Source of the DNA: Stomorhina lunata
Lineage: Eukaryota; Arthropoda; Insecta; Diptera; Rhiniidae
Direction: 5' to 3'
DNA: 64,000 nucleotides
NCBI GenBank assembly: GCA_933228675.1
Contig: OW121744.1
Location: forward strand, 20,077,111-20,141,110
Shown here: positions 1 through 12,151 of the stretch, in pieces
How the letters are laid out: each line of letters begins with the position of its first letter
Numbering within the stretch: position 1 is the stretch's first letter
Made by a program: the position numbers and the translations under genes
Notes under the pieces: generated by a model
What the model saw: only the letters and a program-made list of their open reading frames with translations
What the model was told of the DNA's origin: nothing
Databases searched by the model: none

Positions 1-1270
1 TTTTGAAAAATTTCCTGTAAAAATAGGAAATTTTTGAAAAATTTCCTATAAAAATAGGAAATTTTTGAAAAATTTCCTATAAAAATAGGAAATTTTTGAA
101 AAATTTCCTATAAAAATAGGAAATTTTTGAAAAATTTCCTATAAAAATAGGAAATTTTTGAAAAATTTCCTATAAAAATAGGAAATTTTTAAAAAATTTC
201 GTATAAAAATAGGAAATTTTTGAAAAATTTCGTACAAAAATAGGAAATTTTTGAAAAATTTCCTATAAAAATAGGAAATTTTTGAAAAATTTCCTATAAA
301 AATAGGAAATTTTTGAAAAATTTCCTATAAAAATAGGAAATTTTTGAAAAATTTCCTATAAAAATAGGAAATTTTTGAAAAATTTCCTATAAAAATAGGA
401 AATTTTTGAAAAATTTCCCATAAAAATAGGAAATTTTTGAAAAATTTCCTATAAAAATAGGAAATTTTTGAAAAATTTCCTATAAAAATAGGAAATTTTT
501 GAAAAATTTCCTATAAAAATAGGAAATTTTTGCAAAATTTCCTATAAAAATAAGAAATTTTTGAAAAATTTCCTATAAAAATAGGAATATTTTGAAAAAT
601 TTCCTATAAAAATAGGAATATTTTGAAAAATTTCCTATAAAAATAGGAATATTTTGAAAAATTTCCTATAAAAATAGGAAATTTTTGAAAAATTTCCTAT
701 AAACATAGGAAATTTTTGAAAAATTTCCTATAAAAATAGGAAATTTTTGAAAAACTTCCTATAAAAATAGGAAATTTTTGAAAAACTTCCTATAAAAATA
801 GGAAATTTTTGAAAAATTTCCTATAAAAATAGGAAATTTTTGAAAAATTTCCTATAAAAATAGGAAATTTTTGAAAAATTTCCTATAAAAATAGGAAATT
901 TTTGAAAAATTTCCTATAAAAATAGGAAATTTTTGAAAAATTTCCTATAAAAATAGGAAATTTTTGAAAAATTTCCTATAAAAATTTCCTATAAAAATAG
1001 GAAATTTTTGAAAAATTTCCTATAAAAATAGGAAATTTTTGAAAAATTTCCTATAAAAATAGGAAATTTTTGAAAAATTTCCTATAAAAATAGGAAATTA
1101 TTGAAAAATTTCCTATAAAAATAGGAAATTATTGAAAAATTTCCTATAAAAATAGGAAATTTTTGAAAAATTTCCTATAAAAATAGGAAATTTTTGAAAA
1201 ATTTCCTATAAAAATAGGAAATTTTTGAAAAATTTCCTATAAAAAGGAAATTTTTGAAAAATTTCCTATA
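1..1270 (+). repeat. 31-bp palindromic minisatellite array, type A (TTTCCTATA/TAGGAAA)
   Basis: About 40 units with a 31 bp period; the array runs off the left window edge. Each unit is one G plus a near-perfect inverted repeat: a 13-base arm (five A, TTTCCTAT), four A, then the complementary arm (ATAGGAAA, five T). Every unit can therefore pair with itself. Variants cluster: three adjacent units carry GGAATATTTTG (about 585-655) and two adjacent units carry AAATTATTG (about 1095-1135), which indicates recent local duplication. A partial unit occurs near 975-995 and shortened units at the right edge. No coding function is seen. Confidence 0.97.
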
Positions 1271-2565
1271 ATAGAAATAGATATAATTAACCTCTGTTAA
1301 ATGTTAAACATTTATATTTTAGTTGTATTAAATTTCACACCTGCTTTTAAGTCTTTTTAGTTAATAAATGATAAAGGGACAATCGTTTAATACAGAAATT
1401 TTAATTTAAATATTTATTGATAGAAAATAAAAAAAAGAAAACAAGGAAATTATTTTACAAAACAACAAAATTTACAAACCGAGAATTTGTATAAAAAAGG
1501 AAAAGACAACAACAATAAAATGTGTACAAAAACAATCAATAATAATTACGACATTTAACATTTAATATAAATGTCCTTGAATTGTTGCTGTAAAACACTA
1601 AAAACAACCAAAGAGAGAGAGAGTGGAGCGGTAGAATGAGAGAGAGACAGAGACAAATTGTTAAAGCAAAAAGTAACAACAAGTATAAAAAAGTACTCAT
1701 TCATATAGTCACGCATACAAAGGGAGAATATACATACATATTCATACAAACACATTTAGAAATATCTGGGTGTAAATACAGAAAATGTTTATATTCAGCG
1801 CAAATATCCTGACTTGAAAAGCTGATAGAAGGCTAAGGAAATAGATGGACAGATTACTAGGGTTTGCCGTCTCAAAAGTTATTAGATATAGACTGAGTTC
1901 TAGACTAAGCCATAGTCTAAGACATAGACTAATACATAATCAAAATTATGTCTTAATCTTAAAATGGGACATGTTCTAATTTTAATTCTTTCTTTTTCTG
2001 TTTGGAAACTCTATTTGATGAAGGAAATGTTTTTACACATGTCGTCGGCATGTTAAACAGTTTTTCTTCCTGTGTCTGTGTTAATACTACGACACAATGT
2101 GAGCAAGAGTTTATGAATATTCAGACCTCATATTTTAATTTGTCAACATACTTATATAAAAAGCCTTAATAGATAGAAGGTAATGCGAAGTGGAAATTAA
2201 AAGGTCTTATAAAACACAAATTCGTTCACTGTAAGAAGTAGTAAATTAAAAATTATCTTTAGAGTAATAAAATTATTAAACAAATCTCTAAACTGTCTTC
2301 GATTTTATTATATGAGAAAAGTAAAAAGTAAAAAAAAACTGCTAAAAAGAACAATACATTTTTTAACTTGTTTCGTTTCTATAAAAGAATTTTAACATTT
2401 TTGCTAGAACTTTTTATTTTAATTCTAAAACACTTAGTCTAAAAGTTAGGGCTTTGTTTAAAAATTGTTTTTATCATAGTAATTTTTATAAGAATAGATT
2501 TGAAATATTTAGTTTGCTTAATTCTATAATTCCTATGGATTGACAAGAAAATGTAAGCAATAAAT
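1271..2565. other. AT-rich non-repetitive spacer
   Basis: No supportable gene. It contains a short GA-rich simple-sequence patch at about 1613-1655 and ATAC/ATTC-type simple sequence near 1730-1755. The short open frames here look fortuitous. The right end grades into degenerate minisatellite from about 2566. Confidence 0.6.
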
Positions 2566-4900
2566 TTCCCATTTTTATAGGATATTTAAAAAAAGTATCT
2601 GTAAAATTTCTTTACAAAAATTTTTTATTATTGAAGAAAACTTTCTCAAAATTTCTAAATTTTATATTAAATTTTTCAAAAATTTCTTATTTTTATAAAA
2701 TAAAATCTTATTTTTATAAGAAATCTTTCTATTTTTTTCTATTTTTATATGAAAATTTTCAAAAATATTTCATTTTTAAAGAAAATTTTTCAAACATTTC
2801 ATATTTTTATAGAAAATTTCCAAAAAGTTCCTAATTTTATAGTGAATTTTGCAAAATATACTTTTATTTATAGAAAATTTTTCAACAATTATTTATTTTT
2901 ATAAAACATTTTCAAAAACGCCTTTTTTTATTAGAAATTTTTCAAAAATTTCTTATTATTATAGGAAATTTTTCAAAAACTTCATATTCTTATAGGAAAT
3001 TATTCAATAACTTTTTTTTTTTAGAAAATTGCTCAAAAATTTCTTAGTTTTGTAGAAAATTTTTTAAAAAATTCTTTTTTTTTATTCAAATTTCTTTAAA
3101 AAATTTCTTATTTTTATAAAAAAATTTTAATATTTCCTATTTTTATATGAAATTTTTCAAAAATTTCTTATTTTTATAGAAAATTTCCTAATTTTATAGT
3201 GAATTTTTCAAAATATTCTTTAATTTCATAGTGAATTTTAAAAAATTTCTTAGTTTTATAAGAAATTTTTAAAAAATTTCTTTTTTTTTTAAGAAAATTT
3301 TTCAAAAAAAATTTTTTTTAGGAAATTTTTTGAAGATTTCTTATTTTTGTAGAAAATTTTAAAAAAATTTCTTAATTTAATAATATAGAAAACGTTTCAA
3401 AAATTTCTGATTTTTATAGAAAATTTTCAGAAATTTCCTATTTTTATAGGAAATTTTTCAAAAATTTCTTATTTTCATAGATAAATTTTCAAAATTTTTT
3501 TTATTTTTATAGGAAATTTTTCAAAAATTTCTTATTTTTATAGGAAGTTTTTCAAAAATTTCTTATTTTTATAGGAAATTTTTCAAAAATTTCTTATTTT
3601 TATAGAAAATTTTTCAAAAATTTCTTATTTTTATAGGAAATTTTTCAAAAATTTCTTATTTTTATAGGAAATTTTTCAAAAATTTCTTATTTTTATAGGA
3701 AATTTTTCAAAAATTTCTTATTTTTATAGGAAACTTTTCAAGAATTTCTTATTTTTATAGGAAATTTTTCAAAAATTTCTTATTTTTATAGGAAATTTTT
3801 CAAAAATTTCTTATTTTTATAGGAAATTTTTCAAAAATTTCTTATTTTTATAGGAAATTTTTCAAAAATTTCTTATTTTTATAGGAAATTTTTCAAAAAT
3901 TTCTTATTTTTATAAGAAATTTTTCAAAAATTTCTTATTTTTATAAGAAAATTTTCAAAAATTTCCTATTTTTATAAGAAATTTTTCAAAAATTTCTTAT
4001 TTTTATAAGAAATTTTTCAAAAATTTCTAATTTTTATAAGAAATTTTTCAAAAATTTCTTATTTTTATAAGAAATTTTTCAAAAATTTCTTATTTTTATA
4101 AGAAATTTTTCAAAAATTTCTTATTTTTATAAGAAATTTTTCAAAAATTTCTTATTTTTATAAGAAATTTTTCAAAAATTTCTTATTTTTTAGGAACATT
4201 TTCAAAAATTTCATATTTTTATAGAAAATTTCTTAATATTATAGGAAATTTCTTACTTTTATAGGAAATTTTTCAAAAATTTCATATTTTTATAGGAAAT
4301 TTTTAAAATATTTCTTCTTTTGTGTAGGAAATTTTTTAAATATTTTCTATTTTTATAGGAAGTTTTTAAATTTTTTTTAATTTTTATAGAAAAATTTTTA
4401 AAAAATTCTTATTTTCATAGGAAAATTTTCAAAAATGTCTAATTATTAATGGAAATTTTTCAAACATTCTTATTTGTATAGAAAATTTTAAAAAATGTCC
4501 TATTTTTGTAATAAATTCTTCAAAAATTTCATATTTTGATAGAAAATTTTTTAAATATTTCTTATTGTTATAGGAAAGTTTTCAAAATTTTTATAGGAAA
4601 TTTTTGAAAAATTTATTTTTATTAGAAATTTTTCAAAAATTTATTATTTTTATAGGAAATTATTGAAAAATTTATTTTTATAGGAAATTTTTGTAAAATT
4701 TATTTTTATAGAAAATTTTTCAAAAATTTCTTATTTTGATAGAAATTTTTTCAAAAATTTCTTGTTTTAATAGGAAATATTTTAAAAATTTCATGTTTTT
4801 ATAGGAAACTTCTTATTTATACAGAAAATTTTTTGATTTTTTTTTATTTTTGAAAGGAAATTTTTTAAAAATTTCTTATTTAAATTTTGTTTTTTTTTTA
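2566..4900 (-). repeat. 31-bp minisatellite array, type A in inverted orientation
   Basis: The same repeat as at 1-1270 but on the opposite strand, with TTCTTATTTTTATAGG in place of the fully palindromic form. The core at about 3430-4195 is nearly homogeneous, while both flanks are strongly diverged. Within the core, a run of AGG units is followed by a block of AAG units from about 3910, so sub-variants are spatially sorted. This is consistent with array growth from the centre and decay at the edges. The open frame at 2631-2834 is translated repeat, rich in F, K, Y and S, and is not a gene. Confidence 0.95.
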
Positions 4901-5689
4901 TATTCTAAGTTTTTTTAAAAATCCATGTCTGAATTTATGTCTATACCTTAGTATATTTTATAGACAATATGTATTTGTTTAATTGAAATTAGTGTAATTC
5001 TACTTAAGTTATTATAATTTAGAAGAATAACATACATATGTTTTCTTCATTAATAGAAATTTGCTCTATGGTTGATAGGTTTCGAACAATAATGGTTTGA
5101 TTTTCTTAGAAAATTTGTTAATTGCATTTGGAATTTAAATAATACTAAATGCTACTATGTAGCTACATATTAACATTTGACATTCATGCAGATTAAACTG
5201 CTGATGTTAATTTCAAAAAATAGTTTTAACATTTTAAATTTTGCACAATACATTGTTAATTTTCTAAATAATAATGCATTTTAATTCATGGAAAATGTTT
5301 GCATTTCTTTAATTAATGTTCACATGGTTGACGTATACGTAATTTAAATTATGCAAAACCAACACTCATACGCCTGAGTGGATTCATCGATTCGATTTGA
5401 TGAATACAAATAAGAGCAATATGACAGAGATAATAAACTTTCACATTTAAATAAAATAAATTCCAATTATGAATTCTATTTATCACAATAGCCTAGAACA
5501 ATTTCCAATGTGTACTAATGGCAAAATCATTTTATCAAATTATGTATACAAATTTTCTTTATATGAACAATTTTTGAATATAAAATATATTATATAAATA
5601 AATAGTTAATGGAAAAATTCTTAAAAATTAGCCACAATTTTTCAAAAGTTAAAACTTGCACATTTCAATTTTTTTTTTAAATAGTTTTA
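4901..5689. other. AT-rich spacer
   Basis: No gene, RNA or recognisable mobile element seen. Base composition is AT-rich without short periodicity. Confidence 0.5.
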
Positions 5690-8440
5690 TATAAAAATAA
5701 AAATTTTTGAAAAATTTCTTTAAAAAAAAACAAATTTTTGAAAATTTTTCTACAGGAATTTCTTAAAAAAGTAACACATTTTTAAAAAATTTCCTATTTC
5801 AAAATTTTTTTATACAAATATTTTAAAAAAATTCATACTTTATTTTTTAAAAATTCCATATTTTTATGGAAAATTTTTCAAAAATTTCTTATTTTTATAA
5901 GAAATTTTGCAAAAATTTCCTATTTTTATAGGAAATTTTTCAAAAATTTCTTATTTTTATAGGAAATTTTTCAAAAATTTCTTATTTTTATAGGAAATTT
6001 TTCAAAAATTTATTATTTTTATACAAAATTTTTCAAAAATGTATTATTTTTATAGGAAATTTTTCAAAAATTTCTTATTTTGATAGGAAATTTTGCAAAA
6101 ATTTCTTATTTTTATAGGAAATTTTTCAAAAATTTCTTATTTTTATAGGAAATTTTTCAAAAATTTCTTATTTTTATAGGAAATTTTTCAAAAATTTCTT
6201 ATTTTTATAGAAAATTTTTCAAAAATTTCTTATATTTATAGGAAATTTTTCAAAAATTTCTTATTTTTATAGGAAATTTTTCAAAAATTTCTTATTTTTA
6301 TAGGAAATTTTTCAAAAATTTCTTATTTTTATAGAAAATTTTTCAAAAAATTCTTATTTTTATATGAAATTCTTCAAAAATTTTTTATTTTTATAGGAAA
6401 TTTTTCAAAATTTTCTTATTTTTATAGGAAATTTTTCAAAAATTTCTTATTTTTATAGGAAATTTTTCAAAAATTTCTTATTTTTATAGGAAATTTTTCA
6501 AAAATTTCTTATTTTTATAGGAAATTTTTCAAAAATTTCTTATTTTTATAGGAAATTTTTCAAAAATTTGTTATTTTTATAGGAAATTTTTCAAAAATTT
6601 CTAATTTTTATAGAAAATTTTTCAAAAATTTCTTATTTTTATAGGAAATTTTTCAAAAATTTCTTCTTTCTATAAGAAAATTTTTCAAAAATTTTTCAAA
6701 AATTTCCTATTTTTATAGGAAATTCTAAAAATATCTATTTTAATTGGAATTTTTTCAAAAAGTTCTTATTTTTATAGAATTTTTTTTAAAAATTTCTTAT
6801 TTTTATAGGAAGTTTTTCAAAAATTCATTATTTTTACAGGAAAAATTTCTTACTTTTATAGGAAATTTTTCAAAAATTTCTTATTTTTATAGGAAATTTT
6901 TCAAAAGTTTTATATTTTTATAAAAAAAATTTTAAAAATTCATTATTTTTATAGGAAATTTTTAAAAAATTTCTTATTGTTATAGATAATTTTTTAAAAT
7001 TTTTTTATTTTTATAGAAAATTTTTCAAAAATTTCTTATTTTTATAGGAAATTTTTAAAATTTCTTATTTTTATTGGAATTTTTTCAAAAATTTCTAATT
7101 GTTATAGGAAATTTTTTAAAAATTTCTTATTTTTATGGGAAATTTTTTAAAAATTTTTTATTGTTAGAGGAAATTTTTCAAAAATTTCTTATTTTTATGG
7201 GAATTTTTTTAAAAATTTCGTATTTTTATAGGAAGTTTTTCAAAAATTCATTATTTTTATAGGAAAATTTTTAAAAATTTCTTATTATTATAGGAAATTT
7301 TTCAAAAATTTCTTATTGTTATAAGAATTTTTTCAAAAATTTCTTATTTTTGTGGGAAATTTTTTAAAAATTCCTTATTGCTATAGGAAATTTTTCAAAA
7401 ATTTCTTATTGTTATAGGAAATTTTTCAAAAATTTCTTATTTTTATAGGAAATTTTTCAAAAATTTCTTATTTTTATAGGAAATTTTTAAAAATTTCTTA
7501 TTTTTATAGGAAATTTTTAAAAATTTCTTATTTTTATAGGAAATTTTTCAAAAATTTCTTGTTTTTATAGGAAATTTTTCAAAAATTTTTTGTTTTTAAA
7601 GGAAATTTTTCAAACATTTCTTTGTTTTATAAAAATTTCCTATTTTTTTAAGAAATTTTTAAAATTTTTTTTTTTATTTTTTTAAGAAATTTTTAAAAAA
7701 ATTTTTATTTTTATCGGAAATTTTTCAAAAATTTATTATTTTTATAGGAAATTTTTCAAAAATTTCTTATTTTTATAGGAAATTTTTCAAAAATTTCTTA
7801 TTTTTAAAGGAAATTTTTCAAAAATTTCTTATTTTTATAGGAAATTTTTCAAAAATTTCTTATTTTTTAAGAAATTTTGAAAAATTTTTTATTTTTTATG
7901 AAATTTTGAAAAATTTTTTATTTTTTTGTTAAAATTTTCAAAAATTTCGTGTTTTTATAGGAAATTTTTCAAAAATTTCTTATTTCTATAGGAAATTTTT
8001 CAAAAATTTCTTATTTTTATAGTAAATTTCAAATTTTGTTTTCTTTTTAATTTATAATGAAAATGGAATTTTTTTTAAATTGTCCTATAAAAATAAAGAA
8101 TTTTGGAAAATTTTTCTATAAAAAACTTTTGAAAAATTTCTTAAAAAATACAATTTTTGAAAGAATTTATATCAAATTTCTTTAAAAAAAATTTATTTTT
8201 ATAGAAAATTTTTCAAAAACTACTTGATTTAAAAAATTTTCTATAAAAATGGTATATTTTTGAAAATTTTCCCATAAAAATAGTAATTTTTTTTAATTTT
8301 TCTATAAAAATAAGATTTTTCCGAAGTTTTCGAAAAAATACAAGAAATTGTTAAAGAAATTCTTACAAAAATAAGAACAATTTAAAAAATTTCCAATTAA
8401 AATATTTTTTTTTTAATTTAATTTAAAATCTCAACATTGA
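5690..8440 (-). repeat. 31-bp minisatellite array, type A, with orientation switches at both edges
   Basis: The core at about 5870-8000 has the same orientation as 2566-4900 (TTTCTTATTTTTATAGG, TTTTTCAAAAA). The flanks at about 5690-5830 and 8080-8400 instead read in the opposite orientation (CCTATAAAAAT, TTTTTGAAAAA), with a brief switch back near 8190-8215. The array therefore has inverted edges as well as palindromic units. It contains many single-base variants and some units with internal loss, for example at 6690-6720. The frame at 7074-7262 is translated repeat. Confidence 0.94.
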
Positions 8441-8803
8441 AAGTTTCAGGTTGACTAGTCCTTTCCTTGTCTTCAATATGGAAATCATCTCCTTTGATTC
8501 ACACAAACTTTAGTTCCTTAGTTTATTGGGTTGGTACATAAAGTTGGCTTGCTAACAAATATCGGTAGTTGTAGAACCCTACGGTCACTAGGGTTCTACA
8601 ACAGCCGATAACTTTTTACTGCCATTTTCTTTAAACTAAAGAATGTTATCAGACTTAACTGTAAAACATCTTTTTTAGGCACAAAATTTTTATTATCGAG
8701 TACTTAATTATAATGACAGAAGTTTACCCTTCAAAACACTACATTTACTTTTATTCACACAAACCATATTTTTAATTAAATTAATTTTTATATTTAATAA
8801 AAT
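8441..8803. other. Spacer containing a 22-bp-arm hairpin
   Basis: Non-coding AT-rich sequence. It contains an inverted repeat with arms 8560-8581 and 8589-8610 around a 7-base loop; 20 of 22 arm positions pair. The arms include GTTGTAGAACCCTA. No recognised RNA gene is present. Confidence 0.75.
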
Positions 8804-9085
8804 TAAGTAAGAAAGTGCTATAGTCGGTCAAGCCCGACCATACGATACCAATCACCACTAAGAGAGAGTTTTTCTTTTTCCTGCATATAGACAAATATTT
8901 GCTAAATTTTGCCATCATACAAACATTTTCTCAAAACGTATATATTTAAGCTGTTTCGTCATTTGGACTTATATGAGAGCTAGTGTCGGATGTGGACCGA
9001 TTATCTCGAAATTTGGCAACTTGATTACAGTTGTTACAAAAATTATGTTTGCAAAAATAAACTTAAAATTCTCTTTATCTTCAGA
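8804..9085 (-). mobile_element. INE-1/Helentron-like element, 3'-end fragment
   Basis: Read on the minus strand, this ends with CTATAGCACTTTCTTACTT, the same end as the long copy finishing at 19507. The terminus and about 200 further bases match the reverse complement of 19300-19507. Bases 8990-9085 match the reverse complement of about 17310-17405. A hairpin-like GGTC...GACC lies close to the end. Established knowledge: Drosophila INE-1/DNAREP1 elements, which are Helentron-associated and non-autonomous, have a very similar end. The fragment lacks the 5' TATACCC end and the microsatellite. The open frame at 8990-9214 overlaps this repeat and is not supported as a gene. Confidence 0.85.
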
Positions 9086-10160
9086 TTATTTTTGATAACA
9101 TTTTATAGCGTTATTTCCCTCAAAGAAAGTAATAAAATGGAATATAAAAAAAATGGAAACAAATTTCCTATCTTATATAACGATCTCTTCTTATCAGTAG
9201 TTTTGGGACCATAGCACTCTTAATATTCTTCTTTAAAAATCTTATGAGGTGACCTGTTTTCAGTTTGACAAAATAAACTCATCTTCATTTAAAAAATATA
9301 AAAACTGACATTAATTTATTTACAATTTATATGCCTTAAAATTTTACATTTAATATTCACTTCCTTCTTTCGTTATTTGGGTGAATGTATATTTAACTAT
9401 CTTTGGCTACCAGCTTTAGGTACTCCAGCTTTAGGTTATTAACATGAATTTTCCAAACGTTACATACGAGTACATACATACATCCGGTTTACTCTCCACT
9501 GCATAAATACGCTCATAAATTAACACTGACACGAAACATCTATTCTCTGCTCTATTTTAGTATTTATATATGTATATATTTACTTATGCATGTATTTGTG
9601 CATTCTTTCTGTTTACATTTATTTATATGAAAGAGGTTGCAGTTACCTGTAGAGCAATGGCTAACAAGTTGGCTATTTTTACAAAAATTTTGTGGAAAGG
9701 AATATTATTTTTAGGTTTATAGGTACAAAAGTAGTTAGTTAAAAATTGATTACCTTACCACATGGATCCATTTTAATCGTTTTTGGTCATTCCTATATAG
9801 AATAGCCGAAATAGAACATATAGGAAGATCATTATAGAATTTGCATATCTTTGCCAAGGACACAATTAGCTGCTAAAATTGATAGTTTTTTAAAATATCA
9901 CAAGTATCCCAATAAAACTTTTCATTACCAAATAATGAGTTAAACAGTTAAACTATTGAACACTAACTACTTACTCATTCGCTGTTTAAGTCATTACATT
10001 AACATGGGGATGTCATTGGAGGCAAGTACTTACCAATTGCAGAAAAGTAATGACTTGGGTATGTAATTTGAAAGCAACAACAACAACAACAGCAACAACT
10101 TTTTTGTTGTTGTTTTATTAAAAACATATATTTTTAAACGAAATACAAAATTTTTTTTAT
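9086..10160. other. Spacer with simple repeats and short inverted repeats
   Basis: No supportable gene. It contains a direct repeat of CCAGCTTTAGG near 9410-9440, a 10-bp inverted repeat AAGTCATTAC (9988-9997) and GTAATGACTT (10047-10056), and an ACA-rich/GTT-rich pair (about 10076-10125) capable of pairing. This stretch may be the tail of a tRNA-derived element whose head is at 10161-10229. Confidence 0.5.
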
Positions 10161-10229
10161 GATCCCATGGGGGCTCGAACCCAGACCCTCCGACTGCTAG
10201 GCAGAGACTCTTCCACTGAGCTACTTCAT
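10161..10229 (-). pseudogene. tRNA-like sequence, likely tRNA pseudogene or SINE head
   Basis: On the minus strand there is a box A-like TAGCTCAGTGG (10213-10223) and a box B-like GGGTTCGAGCCC (10171-10182), the two internal RNA polymerase III promoter elements. An anticodon-like loop CTAGCAG (10194-10200) would give anticodon AGC (alanine). The D and anticodon stems pair mostly, but the T stem has mismatches and no proper 7-bp acceptor stem forms. A functional tRNA is therefore unlikely. A decayed tRNA or the head of a SINE fits better, and downstream (minus-strand) poly-T and GTT-rich sequence would suit a SINE tail. Confidence 0.6.
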
Positions 10230-11664
10230 ATGTTGAAAACTTAGCAGCTTATAATTAATATAAACAATTTTTATTTTTAGATCCAAAATCATGTGAAAAT
10301 AACTTTGTTTTTCCCTGCTTTTTTTTTTTGCTTTGTTGTAATTTTTGGAAAAATATTTTTATACGATTTTTTGTAATTATTTTAAAACTTTTTTAAAATT
10401 ATTTTAAAACTTAAACAATTTAAATCTTCTTTTTTGTATAAGTTTTTACATAAGATTGGCTCTTACTTACTTAAATGTTACAACCTGTTAAGGTCAAAGT
10501 CCGAGCATATTTTAGAATTCCATGGATTTCGATCTTGTGCGAATATTCTCCAATTTTTTAGGCCAAGCTTTGAAAAATGTTCCTCCACTTGGTCTTTCTA
10601 TCGAAGTTTCGGACATCCTCCTCTAACATTAGGTAGTGGGACATTTCAATTCTAATTTTATCCTCTTCATTGTATTTTTTTCAAGAGAGGGTTACTAGCC
10701 CGTAATCCTAACCCATTTTTATCGATCTTATGGGACAACTCTCGGAACATGTTAACTCACAATATTAATGGGTGTTAAACTAGCTCCCGGGTGATACCAT
10801 GAGGAGGTGTGTGTCCACAGTTGAGATGAAGGATGACCCAGATAAGTTGGGCTTACCAAGTTAAGACCAATTAGAATCGTGTTTGGTATTCAACATCCCC
10901 TACATAATCAAAATTGACTCATGATGGTATTTTTTCATTAACGTGAGTTAGTTTTACAATTTTTTTTTACAGAAGATAATATTTAAGTTCTTAAAATTCA
11001 AAAATCATTTAAAAAGACTCTTTTAATAAAAAAAAAAACTAAAAAAAATTGTTGCCCTTGGTGGAATTTGAACCGGGGCCATCCAGTTTAAATTACCATC
11101 TTAATTACAAATAAGTACTTCTGTAATAACTTATTATTTATTCGGATGGTATGTTGTAGTCGTTACAAGGTAACCAGTTATCAGAGTACTTGCCATTACC
11201 AAAGTTTTGCTGGGATCTTGACTAGTTTTTCGGATCACTCGACAACTTTTCCACATATTCCTGAAACTGCAAGGAAATTTGGCATGATTTCAGCAAATGT
11301 AAAGGCATGAACAAAAAAAATGTTTATACTGTTTCGGCATGATGCTTTCAGATTCATGCTGGTATATAAATATCCATGAATGTAGTTGCATTTTATTGCA
11401 CTATTTTTGTGGGTCATTTACTGTTTGTCAACCGTATTTTTTTGTATGTTTGTTCAGATAAAGATACAATTTACAACAGAATGATTTAAGTAGAAAACTG
11501 AAAACCAAAATGTGAAATGCAAGTGTAGAATGACAAGTGTTAAATGAGATGAAAAGAAGGTCATCATCATCAGTGTCAGTTTCAGAAGATTCAACAGCTG
11601 TAACTGTGACAAAATGAAAAATTAACATTATATCCATAATTTTTGTTACAACTTAATCAATGTT
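10230..11664. other. Spacer with a patch of more ordinary base composition; possible decayed transposon
   Basis: Bases about 10490-10920 are noticeably less AT-rich than the surroundings and contain no long open frame. This could be a transposon 3' untranslated remnant, but I do not recognise a family. Near 11050-11090 (minus strand) lies a box B-like GGTTCAAATTCC (11063-11074) beside a T-rich run, a second possible tRNA-derived 3' half with no convincing box A. The short frames at 11235-11637 are not supported as genes. Confidence 0.35.
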
Positions 11665-11828
11665 TATACCCTCATTCAAAAAGAATGGGGGTTATATTGA
11701 GATTGTCATTACGTTTGTAATTTCCTTATGAAATTCAAAGACAATGTCTGTCTGTCTGTATGTCTATTTGTCTTTCCGTCTGTCTTCCTGTCTGCTTGTC
11801 TGTCTGTCTGTCTGTCTTTCTGTCTGTT

Positions 11829-11863
<35 letters not shown>

Positions 11864-11886
11864 GTGTCTGTCTGTGTGTCTGTCTA

Positions 11887-11967
<81 letters not shown>

Positions 11968-11968
11968 A

Positions 11969-12063
<95 letters not shown>

Positions 12064-12068
12064 ATGTA

Positions 12069-12137
<69 letters not shown>

Positions 12138-12151
12138 GTCTGTTTGTCTGT
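11665..12151 (+). mobile_element. INE-1/mini-me-like 5' fragment carrying an expanded TGTC microsatellite
   Basis: It starts with TATACCCTCATTC and an inverted-repeat-like AAGAATGGGGGTTATA, resembling the starts of the copies at 15987 and 16313. It then runs into a tetranucleotide tract. Established knowledge: dipteran mini-me/INE-1 elements contain a (GTCY)n proto-microsatellite just after the 5' part, so this tract is probably that core after large expansion. The rest of the element is missing or unrecognisable. Confidence 0.7.
11743..12151 (+). repeat. (TGTC)n microsatellite, about 0.4 kb
   Basis: About 100 tetranucleotide units of TGTC. Interruptions (TATC, TTTG, TGTG, TATG) are denser in the left quarter, and a TATC/TATATG patch lies at 11955-11972. 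Because four is not a multiple of three, all three frames on each strand stay open, producing long Cys/Leu/Ser/Val or Asp/Arg/Gln/Thr open frames that are not genes. Confidence 0.98.

Noticed and set aside
1..8440. CRISPR array-like appearance (short repeats at regular ~31 bp spacing)
   Set aside because: Repeats are contiguous without unique spacers, both halves are A/T tracts, and the genome is eukaryotic.
10161..10229. Functional tRNA-Ala(AGC) gene
   Set aside because: No 7-bp acceptor stem and mismatches in the T stem, although boxes A and B and the anticodon loop are present.
10490..10920. Exon of a host gene, because base composition is more balanced
   Set aside because: No long open frame on either strand with recognisable protein similarity; more likely a decayed transposon piece.
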